A stretch of DNA of 17,874 nucleotides from the NCBI GenBank assembly GCA_009781575.1, contig WQXW01000008.1, forward strand, positions 1 to 17,874, written 5' to 3'. This document shows, in pieces, positions 1 to 6,867 of the stretch. The number at the start of each line of letters is the position of its first letter. Position 1 is the stretch's first letter. Source of the DNA: Solirubrobacterales bacterium. Lineage in GTDB: Bacteria; Actinomycetota; Thermoleophilia; Solirubrobacterales; Solirubrobacteraceae. A program made the translations under genes and the position numbers. The notes beneath the pieces were generated by a model that worked only from the letters and a program-made list of their open reading frames with translations, did no database searches and was not told where the DNA came from.

Positions 1-2783
1 CCGTCTTCGCTCACGCTCACATTGCCCAACACTTCCGCACCTGTGGGCGTCAGGCTCGTGCGATTGCATTGCACTTTTCCCGCTGCTTCCGCGATTTCGC
101 ACTCGTACAGCTGATTATTTTCTGTAAGAAACGCCTTCGACGCGCGGGTCGACCCCGTGATTTCACCGGTGGCGAACTGAAATATTCCTCCGAGCGCGAT
201 CGTTTCGCCCTTTCCGCCGGCGACCGTGTCACGCATGAACGTCTGACCCGCACTCTCCGGCCAGAAAACGCGCGTACCGTCGTCAGAGACAGCATGTAGG
301 CCGTCTGCGTTGCCGAGTTCTTCGAGCGGCAGCTCGCTGATCAGTTGCAGGCGTTCCGCCGGCGGCGCGTCGGCCGACCACTCGTACAGCTCCTGCTGAC
401 CGGGAGGCGTATGGGTCTTGGTCAACTGCACCGTCGAGATCAAGATCACGTGATCGAGATTCGGGCTCGCGGTCACAAGCTTCACAGCCGGCACGGTCGC
501 TTCGCCGCCAAAGGGAAGTCCGGACGTGACGTCGGCGAACGGTTCCTTGGCGGTCGCAAGCGGGGTGAAACGCGGCTCGGCTTCGCACGCGCCCAGCGCC
601 TCGACGTAGGGTGTGCGTTCTGACGCTTCTTCAGAGAGCCGCGTGGAGTTGAAGGTTTCCTGCTGGACGATCGCACCCGAGAGGTCGTTCGAGAAGAGCG
701 GGTACATGGGATCATCGCTGGCGACACCTTCCGGCGTCGCCTGCACCGTCCCCAGATCGCACGAGCGCCAGCCGTCCGCACCGCGGAGCGAGAGCACCTG
801 TTCACGCGTCGAGTAGCCCTGGAGTCCCTGCACTTCGGTCGGCGCCCTTGTCGTGTACGTGATCGCACCTCCCTGCGACGATGCCTGCACGTCTCCCTCG
901 CCTCGGCCCAAGCCGACGACCAGCGCGCCGTTCTTGAGCGCCGGCGAGACCAGTTCCCACGCACGGCCGTCGATCAGGCCGGCCGCTTCGCTGGTGCCCT
1001 GCGTCGTGAAGGTCGCTTCGGGGCCGTAGAAGGCCGCCTGTTCTTCGGGCGGCAGTTTGAGATCGCTGACGACGACCACCCGGTAGTGGTACAGCGTCTC
1101 CGGTTTCAGACCCTGGAGATGCCGCGCAACCTGCACGTCGCCTTCGCCGGATCCGGCCCCTTCGGGCGCCGATGGAGAAGCGGCACATGACGAGCCACTG
1201 GCCGCACAGCTTTCGGTCCCATACTGAAAGTAATAGCTCGTAGAGGACCCGTGCGGATCGAACGCGGCTTCCAGTGTCGCGCTGCTGGAGGTCACTTTCG
1301 AGACCGATTCGCCGCGCAGTCCAGGCCCGGGCGTGGTGAATTTGTGCGGAGGTTCGAGCTTGTGGTCTTCTTCTTCTTCGCCGAGGTTCGTACCCTTCGC
1401 GTTCGCCGCAGTCAGGCGGTAGAAGTACGTCGTGTCAGGCTGCAATTCGTCCACCGCCGCCTGCACCGGCGCGGGCGAGCTGCCTTTGATGGTTTCCGAG
1501 CGGCACTTCGCGGGCTGCGAAAGCGCAGATTCACTCGTGCCCCACACGAAGTCGCAGGCAGCGCCTTCGTGGGTTTCGCCTTCCAGCGGATTGACCAGTC
1601 CATTCAAGCTCTCCGTGATCTTTCCTTTTTCGACGTCGAGCGGTGACGCCGCGCTGGTCGTCACATCGGGCAGCACGATGCCTTCCCCGAACCTGGCCAC
1701 GTACGATCCTTCCAGCTCGTTGCGATCGACGCCCACGAACACGTCGCGCGTCGAAGGGTCGACAGCGACACCGGATAGACTGGCCGCATGACCGAAGGAG
1801 CTGCCCGCGACTTCCGCACCGGTTATCCTCCCTAGGAGCTCATCCGAGGACAGGGAGAACTGGTCCACCGTGTTCTCGTCTTCCTCGGCGACGTATGCTT
1901 CTCCGGCTCCGGGTTCGACTGCGAGCGACAGGTACTCGATGTCCTCGAAGGTGCCGTTTGGCGTTCCCGTTATTTCACCACTAGGTTCCACGAGCTTGTA
2001 GCCGCCAAGCGCCGTGGGTTCGAATATGTCCACGAGATGTCGTTCCGAGGCGCCTTCGGTCACGTTCTCGACAAACACCTCTCCGTTGGCCTGATCCACG
2101 GTGATGTCCCAATGGTTGAATGGGGAGTGAAATGCTTCGCCTCTGGGACCCGAGATGTCGGTGACGTATTCCTCTTCGCCGTGGGGCTTGGGCTTGAACA
2201 CGTCGATCACGCCCTCACCGTAATCGGCTACGTACACTCGACCCGCAGCCGGGTCGGTGATGGCGTTGGAGTTGTTGTCCACCGCGACACCGCCGACGAG
2301 CCCGCCGAACGTTTTGGCGGGAGTGTCAGACCCATTCCAGCGCCCAAGGAACGCCCCCGATCCGCTGAACACCCCCACTTCCTGTGTCGCCGTGAAGCTG
2401 TACGACACATACACCTGTGTTTCGCCCGTGCTGTGGCCCACTGCCACTCCGTCCACACTGCCGTCAAGGGCCGGCGACGGCTGTTTGACTTCGGCGATTT
2501 CCGCGCCGGTGACGGCATTGAAGTCGTGCACGCCTGCATTGTGCTCGGCGACCCAGAGGCGACTGGGTTCACCGCCCGCGCCGGGGTCAAGCGCCATCGC
2601 TGCAATGTTTGCGTTAGTGGGAGACTTGACCACCGGGCCGAGATACTTGTGGAGGATAAACGCCCGCGCCGGCGTCGGAGCCCCAAAGAGCACGAAGCCG
2701 AACGCGCACAACAACACCACGCTGGTCGGTGGCACGACGCGTCTGGTCACACCCTTGGCCATCCTGTCACTCTGTATCACCAT
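1..2783 (-). CDS. Large secreted NHL-type beta-propeller / fibronectin III-like protein, 3'-truncated by window edge
   Basis: An uninterrupted minus-strand frame starts at ATG 2783 and continues past position 1 without a stop, so 927 codons and two bases are visible and the C-terminus is missing. A second in-frame ATG lies at 2762; I prefer 2783 because AGGCGG sits just upstream. Residues 1-41 form a signal peptide ending in PARA before F42. Residues about 42-365 contain NHL-like strands (such as GGVAVDNNSN, RVYVADYGEGVIDVF, GVAVDPSTRDVFVG), suggesting a beta-propeller. About 368-600 hold two fibronectin III-like modules (LQPDTTYFYRLTAANAKG; LKPETLYHYRVVVVSD). From about 601 a further region opens with DGRAWELVSP (W609), a motif I associate with large surface proteins of Thermoleophilia. 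No catalytic motif was seen, so an extracellular adhesive or structural role is inferred. It lies 16 nt after the collagen-like gene, probably in one transcript. Codon use is less GC-biased than downstream genes. Confidence 0.82.
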   Translation of the reverse strand, partial: MVIQSDRMAKGVTRRVVPPTSVVLLCAFGFVLFGAPTPARAFILHKYLGPVVKSPTNANIAAMALDPGAGGEPSRLWVAEHNAGVHDFNAVTGAEIAEVKQPSPALDGSVDGVAVGHSTGETQVYVSYSFTATQEVGVFSGSGAFLGRWNGSDTPAKTFGGLVGGVAVDNNSNAITDPAAGRVYVADYGEGVIDVFKPKPHGEEEYVTDISGPRGEAFHSPFNHWDITVDQANGEVFVENVTEGASERHLVDIFEPTALGGYKLVEPSGEITGTPNGTFEDIEYLSLAVEPGAGEAYVAEEDENTVDQFSLSSDELLGRITGAEVAGSSFGHAASLSGVAVDPSTRDVFVGVDRNELEGSYVARFGEGIVLPDVTTSAASPLDVEKGKITESLNGLVNPLEGETHEGAACDFVWGTSESALSQPAKCRSETIKGSSPAPVQAAVDELQPDTTYFYRLTAANAKGTNLGEEEEDHKLEPPHKFTTPGPGLRGESVSKVTSSSATLEAAFDPHGSSTSYYFQYGTESCAASGSSCAASPSAPEGAGSGEGDVQVARHLQGLKPETLYHYRVVVVSDLKLPPEEQAAFYGPEATFTTQGTSEAAGLIDGRAWELVSPALKNGALVVGLGRGEGDVQASSQGGAITYTTRAPTEVQGLQGYSTREQVLSLRGADGWRSCDLGTVQATPEGVASDDPMYPLFSNDLSGAIVQQETFNSTRLSEEASERTPYVEALGACEAEPRFTPLATAKEPFADVTSGLPFGGEATVPAVKLVTASPNLDHVILISTVQLTKTHTPPGQQELYEWSADAPPAERLQLISELPLEELGNADGLHAVSDDGTRVFWPESAGQTFMRDTVAGGKGETIALGGIFQFATGEITGSTRASKAFLTENNQLYECEIAEAAGKVQCNRTSLTPTGAEVLGNVSVSED

Positions 2784-2799
2784 CGCTGCCGCCTGTCGC

Positions 2800-3708
2800 T
2801 TATTCGGCTTCCTTCACGGCCCATGTCCCACCAGCAGCCGCCGTTTCACCTACTGGCTTGGCAATGAGGAGCGTCAATCCCGTCCTGCCGGCCGCTCTGC
2901 TGAAGCCGGTTTCTTCCATGTCGATAGGAAGATATAGATATTTGACAGTGCCCAGGGTTTGTTCTTCCACACCCGCTTCGGTATGCACGAAGACGCAGAG
3001 GTTTCCCGGTTCGGCTTCCGGTTTCGTCGCTTCGGCTGCTTCCGGACATCCGGTGGTGAGTCCGTCTTTGCCGCTCACACCTGCTTTGTATTCACCTTCG
3101 CCTTTCTCACCACTCAGGACAACGTGCACGCGGTTCTTTTCTGGTTCTGTTTCGTTGAACGGAAGGCTCGCGGTGAGCGGTACCGGGAACGAGATGGACG
3201 TCATGACCCCTGGAAAGAACCCAAGCCTTATGCTCGTACCGCTCGCCCCCCACGTGCCCACCTCCATCTTGCCGGGAGGCAGCACTTCGGCGAAGCCCGT
3301 CTTGCCACTGCAGGCGTAGGTGGCCTTGGTGCCGACCTTGAATTCCGAGCCGCCTTCTTCACAGTGAGTGTTTTCTTTGGGGTTCAGCGCCTTGCTGGTC
3401 ACGCTCTGGCCATCGGCGCCATTTGTCCCGTTCGTGCCGTTGGCGCCGTTTTCCCCTCTGGCGCCGGCGGGACCGGCTGGTCCTGTGGCTCCGGCGGCGC
3501 CCGCGGGACCGGCCGCGCCGGTGGCGCCTCTGGGGCCCGCCGGTCCCCGGGGGCCGCGCACACCCTTGCTGGAGGCTTTCGTGTTGGCCTTCGCCCCATT
3601 TGCGTGAAGGCCGCCACCGGCGGCATACGCGCCGCCGGTGATCGCGAACACCAGAGCCACGAAGGCGAGGATGCTCGCGGGGTTTATCTGTCTACCAATT
3701 CGCTGCAT
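2800..3708 (-). CDS. Exported collagen-like (Gly-X-Y) protein
   Basis: This 302-residue protein starts at ATG 3708 behind AGGAGGGGAGAG. The frame stays open to 3834, but the extra N-terminus is arginine-rich and would bury the signal peptide. Residues 1-30 (MQRIGRQINPASILAFVALV then FAITGGAYAA) form an export signal typical of many Thermoleophilia proteins. Residues 49-100 carry about 18 consecutive Gly-X-Y triplets, first GPA/GAT types and then Asn-rich GAN/GTN/GAD, matching a short bacterial collagen-like stalk. The remaining ~200 residues form a globular domain with four cysteines (in NTHCEEGG, TYACSG, TTGCPE, GNLCVF), enough for two disulfides, and a VLPPGKMEVGTWG segment that I recall from related actinobacterial proteins. 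Trimerisation and surface display are inferred from family knowledge. The next gene follows after 16 nt and is also secreted, so the two may form a surface module. Confidence 0.85.
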   Translation of the reverse strand: MQRIGRQINPASILAFVALVFAITGGAYAAGGGLHANGAKANTKASSKGVRGPRGPAGPRGATGAAGPAGAAGATGPAGPAGARGENGANGTNGTNGADGQSVTSKALNPKENTHCEEGGSEFKVGTKATYACSGKTGFAEVLPPGKMEVGTWGASGTSIRLGFFPGVMTSISFPVPLTASLPFNETEPEKNRVHVVLSGEKGEGEYKAGVSGKDGLTTGCPEAAEATKPEAEPGNLCVFVHTEAGVEEQTLGTVKYLYLPIDMEETGFSRAAGRTGLTLLIAKPVGETAAAGGTWAVKEAE

Positions 3709-4017
3709 GACTGTGCTCTCCCCTCCTGAGGGATCGATTCCTCTTCGCCGCACCCCCCGACGGGGCCTGACAGGCCGGTGTGGAGAGGTCGATGAGCGGT
3801 GCGCACGTCGGTTGACCCGCGCCGGGCCACGCACATGCGCTCGCCGGGTGCTCGCGCCGAGCGATCCGCGACCCCGCGTGCATGGCGACTGACCTCTCCC
3901 CTGGTCTCATCGCGGCGATCATGCACCGCCGCCGCGGCGCTGGCAAGAAGCGTCGCGGTCGAATGTTCTTTCGTGACGCTACTCGCTTGTTGGGCCGCCC
4001 CCAGTTACGGTTGGCGT
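3709..4017. promoter_or_regulatory. Divergent intergenic region between collagen-like gene and PadR gene
   Basis: This 309-nt gap separates two divergent genes and should hold both promoters. Visible elements are two adjacent small palindromes, CCCCGACGGGG at 3755-3765 and GGCCTGACAGGCC at 3764-3776, 47-68 nt upstream of the collagen-like start. There is also a 9-bp inverted repeat, GGAGAGGTC at 3782-3790 and GACCTCTCC at 3891-3899, about 100 bp apart. Any of these could be operators, possibly for the neighbouring PadR protein, but none matches a PadR site I can name. I saw no convincing -35/-10 pair for the collagen-like gene. Confidence 0.4.
4006..4011 (+). promoter_or_regulatory. Putative -10 box (TACGGT) for PadR gene, leaderless arrangement
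   Basis: TACGGT fits the TAnnnT -10 pattern and ends 6 nt before the GTG start at 4018. Transcription would begin at or next to the start codon. No Shine-Dalgarno sequence is visible and no good -35 was found. Confidence 0.4.
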
Positions 4018-4629
4018 GTGAGTGACAGCCGGCGCAGCACGAGGGAGAGCCAGGCGGAAACACCGCTCGCGAGGTCGTTGCTGGGTCTGGTGATCGAACG
4101 CCCCTCCCACGGCTACCAGCTCGCGCAGCGCTTCGGCGATGTGTACGGCGACACGCTGGCGCTGAGTGACCGCCGCAACGTGTACAGGATGTTGCGCGCG
4201 CTGCACGCCGAGGGGCTGATCCAGGAGACCGCGCCCAGCGCCAAGGAGAAGCCCGCCCCCAATCGGCAGCCCAAGCCTCACTTCCGCGCCACCGCCAAGG
4301 GCGTGCGCGCCTATCAGCAGTGGTTGGTGTCCCAGATGGAGGAGCAACGCGCCCGCCAGCGCCTGTTCGCGCTCCAGCTCTCGATGCTCGATCCCGGCAT
4401 GGCGCTGTCGGTGATCGAGCGCTACGAGCAGGAGTGTCTGCAGGAGGCCGGCGAGGCGGCCGAGGCCGAGCAGATCGCGCCCAGCGAGCGCGGCGCCGCC
4501 GGTGTGGCCCACCGGCTGGCCGACGCCGACGAGCGCCTCGCGCTGGAGGTGCGCCTGACGTGGATCGCCTACGCCAGGTCGGAGCTCCAGGCGCTGCTCA
4601 AGGAGCGCACCGGGAGCCGCGATGAGTAG
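4018..4629 (+). CDS. PadR-family transcriptional regulator
   Basis: The 203-residue product starts at GTG 4018 (reading VSDSRRSTRES). The frame is open upstream to 3799, but that extension has no domain, and a TAnnnT box sits just before this GTG. Residues about 16-95 match the PadR winged helix: TPLARSLLGLVIERPSHGYQ, then NVYRMLRALHAEGLIQE for the recognition helix and wing entry, and HFRATAKGVRAYQQWL. Residues about 100-203 are charged and helical, as in the PadR dimerisation arm. PadR proteins usually repress nearby efflux or stress genes in response to small molecules. Its stop overlaps the ATG of the ABC-like gene by 8 nt, so the two are co-transcribed and probably translationally coupled. 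The ligand cannot be inferred. Confidence 0.85.
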   Translation: MSDSRRSTRESQAETPLARSLLGLVIERPSHGYQLAQRFGDVYGDTLALSDRRNVYRMLRALHAEGLIQETAPSAKEKPAPNRQPKPHFRATAKGVRAYQQWLVSQMEEQRARQRLFALQLSMLDPGMALSVIERYEQECLQEAGEAAEAEQIAPSERGAAGVAHRLADADERLALEVRLTWIAYARSELQALLKERTGSRDE

Positions 4630-5329
4630 CCTGCTCGAGCTCGATCGCGTCAGCAAGTGCTACCGCCACGGCTCACTTCGCCGGGAAACGCTGCGCGAGG
4701 TGAGCCTCGAGCTGCACGCCGGGGAACTGGTCGTGATCTGGGGGCTGCGCCGCTCCGGGCGAAGCACGCTGCTGCGCATCGCCGCCGGCGTGCAAACGCC
4801 CGACCGCGGTGAGGTGCGCTTCCAGGGACGCAAGGTGTCGGGATCCGGCGCGCTCACGGAGGGCATCGCCTACTGCGTGCCCGGCTTCCACGGCTCCGCC
4901 AGCCAGCCGGTTCTGGAGGAGCTGATCTTCTCCCAGCTCGCGCTGGGCGCGTCTCCCGCGCACGCCCGGCACACGGCCTGGGCGGTGCTCGAGCGCGTGG
5001 GCGCCGCCAGGTTTGCCGAGCTTCGCCCGTATGAGCTCGACAGCGCCGAAGCGATCAAGGCCTCGATCGCGCGGGCGCTGGTACGCGAGCCCGCGTTGCT
5101 CCTGATCGATGAGCCCACCAGCGGGGTCGAGCTGCTGCAGCGCACCGCGATCTTCGCGCTGTTGCGCTCGCTGGCCGCCGAGGGCACGGCAGTGCTGGCC
5201 TCCGTCGGCGACAGCACCGGCCTGTACGGCGCCGACCGCGTGCTGGCGCTCTCGGGCGGAGACCTGCGCGGCCACGTCACGCCGGAGCTCGCACCGGTGC
5301 TCGAGCTGCCACTGCGCTCGAGCGGATAG
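4622..5329 (+). CDS. Degenerate ABC-type ATPase domain protein
   Basis: The 235-residue protein has the overall layout of one ABC nucleotide-binding domain, but its motifs are altered. The A-loop tyrosine is present (KCYRHG, Y14). Walker A reads GLRRSGRST (41-49) with Arg47 where the invariant Lys should be. The Q-loop position is Gly88 (YCVPGF). The LSGGQ signature is LDSAE (139-143). Walker B with its Glu is intact (LLLIDEP, D163 and E164). The D-loop is SGVE, and the switch-loop His is Gly196 (SVGDS). Family knowledge says these substitutions generally abolish or strongly reduce ATP hydrolysis. No permease gene is adjacent. It overlaps the PadR gene by 8 nt, so a regulatory or nucleotide-sensing role alongside PadR is my inference. 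A decaying remnant of a DrrA-like exporter is the alternative. Confidence 0.8.
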   Translation: MSSLLELDRVSKCYRHGSLRRETLREVSLELHAGELVVIWGLRRSGRSTLLRIAAGVQTPDRGEVRFQGRKVSGSGALTEGIAYCVPGFHGSASQPVLEELIFSQLALGASPAHARHTAWAVLERVGAARFAELRPYELDSAEAIKASIARALVREPALLLIDEPTSGVELLQRTAIFALLRSLAAEGTAVLASVGDSTGLYGADRVLALSGGDLRGHVTPELAPVLELPLRSSG

Positions 5330-5429
5330 CCCCCTCGGTGGAGGTCGCGTCGCGGGCCGGGCGCTCGGCGGCGAGCGTGCCGCCCCCGGTTGCCCTCATC
5401 TCGCTTCCGGGTAAACAGCCCCCAGGATC

Positions 5430-5467
5430 GGCAGCGCCGACCGCGGCACAGACGGCAGCGCCGACCG
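5430..5467 (+). repeat. 14-bp direct repeat (2 copies) upstream of Usp-like gene, candidate operator
   Basis: GGCAGCGCCGACCG occurs perfectly at 5430-5443 and 5454-5467. Each copy contains the small dyad CGGC-AGC-GCCG, and the outer ends form an inverted GATCGG/CCGATC pair. The repeat starts are 24 bp apart, and the array ends 30 bp before the next start codon. Confidence 0.5.
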
Positions 5468-5497
5468 ATCTCCAAGCGGAACGAGAAGGGAGCTGTC

Positions 5498-5953
5498 ATG
5501 GAGTTTTCCTCCGCACCCACGCGGGTGCTGGTGGTGGCGCACAAGACCGCCGCCACCCCGGCGCTGCTGGAGGCGGTCCACGAGCGCGCCGCGCGCGGCC
5601 CGTGCACATTCACGCTGCTGGTGCCCAGCGCGGCCCACGGGTTGCACAGGGTGGTCGATCCCCAGGACCAGGGCGCCGGCGAGGCGCAGGAGGTGCTCGC
5701 GCGCGCGGTGCCCCAGCTCGAAAAGGCGTGCGGCGCCAGGGTGGAGGGGCTCGTCGGCGACGCCGACCCGGTGGCCGCGGTGCACGACGCGATCAACCTC
5801 CACGGCCCGTTCGACGAGGCGATCGTGTCCACGCTGAGCGCGCGCCTGTCGCGCTGGCTGCGGCTGGACCTCCCCAGCAAGGTGGCCGGCATGGGCCTCG
5901 AGGTCGCCACGGTCACCCCCAGCGAGGCGCCCAGCGGGGCGCACGCCGCCTGA
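5498..5953 (+). CDS. Universal-stress-protein-like small protein
   Basis: The 151-residue protein begins at ATG 5498, preceded by GAAGGGAG at a good ribosome-binding distance. The frame is open upstream to 5390 but the extra residues are basic and featureless. The fold looks like one Usp/Rossmann-type alpha/beta domain: an opening strand RVLVVAHKTAATPALLEAV, a second strand CTFTLLVPSAAH, a helix EAQEVLARAVPQLEKA, a VEGLVGDADPVAAVHDAI segment, and a later strand DEAIVSTLSARLSRWL. Similar stand-alone domains occur in other actinobacteria, usually as hypothetical or Usp-like proteins, sometimes named as permease C-terminal domains. I see no membrane segment and no clear ATP-binding GxxGxxxxG(S/T) motif. 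It follows the ABC-like gene after 168 nt, with its own direct-repeat element upstream, so it may be a separate transcript. Confidence 0.6.
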   Translation: MEFSSAPTRVLVVAHKTAATPALLEAVHERAARGPCTFTLLVPSAAHGLHRVVDPQDQGAGEAQEVLARAVPQLEKACGARVEGLVGDADPVAAVHDAINLHGPFDEAIVSTLSARLSRWLRLDLPSKVAGMGLEVATVTPSEAPSGAHAA

Positions 5954-5976
5954 GCAGCGCGCCGGCGCCGGTCGGC

Positions 5977-5982
5977 TACGAT
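5977..5982 (+). promoter_or_regulatory. Putative -10 box (TACGAT) for tRNA-Thr
   Basis: TACGAT matches TAnnnT and ends 14 nt before the mature 5' end of the tRNA, a normal spacing for a tRNA promoter with a short 5' leader. No clear -35 is visible in the GC-rich upstream sequence. Confidence 0.45.
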
Positions 5983-5996
5983 CCGAGGGCCCCACC

Positions 5997-6069
5997 GCCG
6001 ACGTAGCTCAGCCGGTAGAGCACCTCCATGGTAAGGAGGGGGTCAGGAGTTCGAGTCTCCTCGTCGGCT
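5997..6069 (+). tRNA. tRNA-Thr (anticodon GGT)
   Basis: A full cloverleaf can be drawn by eye. The acceptor stem is GCCGACG paired with CGTCGGC (6062-6068), with discriminator T6069. The D arm is GCTC-AGCCGGTA-GAGC. The anticodon stem is CCTCC/GGAGG around loop ATGGTAA, giving anticodon GGT for ACC/ACU threonine codons. The T arm is AGGAG-TTCGAGT-CTCCT. The 3' CCA is not encoded. Confidence 0.95.
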
Positions 6070-6119
6070 TCGCTTCGCGTTACTTCGCTCGCTTCGCGCG
6101 GTGGTCCGGCGCAGGGCTT

Positions 6120-6251
6120 CGAACACACCTGTCGGAGGAGGCGTTGGGGGATTCAAAAAGAGGATTCGTTCCGCGCGGAACCAATCCGAAAAACAAAACA
6201 CGCAACGGCCGGAGCTCGGATCCCGGCGCCACCGCCGCAGCGGGGCGCCGG
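6120..6251 (+). repeat. Extragenic palindromic repeat element, copy 1
   Basis: The 88-nt core at 6120-6207 matches copy 2 at 84 of 88 positions. It opens with CGAACA, contains GCGTTGGGGGATTC, and centres on the perfect palindrome GTTCCGCGCGGAAC (6168-6181) flanked by pairing GGATT/AATCC. It then carries an A-rich tail ending in CGCAACG. A second hairpin follows, CCGGCGCC (6223-6230) with GGCGCCGG (6244-6251). The element lies downstream of tRNA-Thr and just ahead of the antitoxin gene's -10 box. No open reading frame of its own is credible. Confidence 0.85.
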
Positions 6252-6254
6252 CGC

Positions 6255-6260
6255 TATGGT
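6255..6260 (+). promoter_or_regulatory. Putative -10 box (TATGGT) for the toxin-antitoxin operon
   Basis: TATGGT fits TAnnnT and ends 8 nt before the antitoxin ATG at 6269, implying a leaderless or nearly leaderless transcript. It abuts the end of repeat copy 1. Confidence 0.4.
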
Positions 6261-6268
6261 GTGGCGAC

Positions 6269-6505
6269 ATGGCAGGCGACACGGCGACGATACGCGTGAC
6301 CCGCACCACACGCGACCTGCTGGCGCACCAGGCACACGAGCGGGGCGTGTCGCTCGCGGCGCTCGTCGGCGAGCTCGCTCGCGGGCTCGAGGTCGAGGCG
6401 ATCTTCGAGTCCGAGCGACGGGCACGTCGAGCCGAAGCTGCCGATCCTGCGGCCGAAGCGGAGCGGGGTCTCTGGGAGGCGACCCTGGAAGATGGAATCG
6501 ACTGA
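6269..6505 (+). CDS. Ribbon-helix-helix antitoxin (MazE/PemI-like role)
   Basis: This 78-residue protein starts at ATG 6269; longer starts read through repeat copy 1 and are rejected. The N-terminus fits a ribbon-helix-helix DNA-binding domain: strand TATIRVT (5-11), helix TRDLLAHQAHERG (14-26), turn, then helix SLAALVGELARGLE (28-41). The C-terminal half is acidic and Glu/Ala-rich, as expected of an extended toxin-binding tail. It overlaps the MazF-like gene by 14 nt, the usual coupled arrangement of type II toxin-antitoxin pairs. In such systems the antitoxin binds and inhibits the toxin, and the complex represses its own promoter. Assignment rests on fold pattern and neighbour. Confidence 0.8.
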   Translation: MAGDTATIRVTRTTRDLLAHQAHERGVSLAALVGELARGLEVEAIFESERRARRAEAADPAAEAERGLWEATLEDGID

Positions 6506-6839
6506 GCCCCGCCGGGGCGAGGTGTGGCTGACATCGCTCGGCGCAGCGCGGGCCGGCGAGCCGGGCAAGAACCGTCCGGCAATCGTGGTCTCAGCCGATC
6601 GCTTGATGGCCGGCTCCGCGCACGAGCCGGTCGTTGTCGTGCCGGTGTCCAGCACCCTCCCAGCATCCGCGCTGCGCCCCGGGCTCTCGGATATCCAGGG
6701 GGTGGACCGGTCGAGTCGCGCAATCTGTGGAGCGATTCGCGGTGTGGCGCGCTCGCGACTTCTCCGGCGGTTGGGAGCGCTCACCCCCGCGACGCTCGCC
6801 GAGGTCGAGCGCGCGCTTGCACTGATGCTCGATCTGTGA
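6492..6839 (+). CDS. MazF/PemK-family toxin (mRNA endoribonuclease)
   Basis: The 115-residue product has the normal length of MazF/PemK toxins and their landmarks. RRGEVWLTSLG (7-17) is the first strand. GKNRPAIVVSADR (25-37) contains the conserved Arg28-Pro. VVVVPVSSTLP (47-57) holds the Ser/Thr cluster near the active site. LLRRLGALTPATLAEVERAL is the C-terminal helix. MazF enzymes cut single-stranded RNA at short sequences and halt translation. The sequence recognised here cannot be predicted. The ATG lies inside the antitoxin frame (14-nt overlap), so the toxin is translationally coupled to it. The usual acidic/Gln-Ile-Arg strand is replaced by RAICGAIRGVARSRL, a modest deviation that does not look inactivating. 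Confidence 0.87.
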   Translation: MESTEPRRGEVWLTSLGAARAGEPGKNRPAIVVSADRLMAGSAHEPVVVVPVSSTLPASALRPGLSDIQGVDRSSRAICGAIRGVARSRLLRRLGALTPATLAEVERALALMLDL

Positions 6840-6849
6840 CGCGTCAGTA

Positions 6850-6867
6850 CCATGGAATACTCCATGG
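6850..6867. promoter_or_regulatory. Inverted repeat overlapping the DUF1707 gene start
   Basis: CCATGGA-ATAC-TCCATGG is a perfect 7-bp inverted repeat with a 4-bp spacer. It contains both candidate start codons (6852 and 6864) and overlaps a -10-like TACCAT at 6848-6853. It could be an operator, or a hairpin that would occlude the start. Confidence 0.45.

Noticed and set aside
3709..3834. Longer start for the collagen-like protein
   Set aside because: The 42 extra residues are Arg-rich, precede a good signal peptide and skip the strong AGGAGG site next to ATG 3708.
5997..6269. Integration site at the 3' end of tRNA-Thr
   Set aside because: No second copy of the tRNA 3' end and no integrase gene were seen in the window, so genomic-island integration is unsupported.
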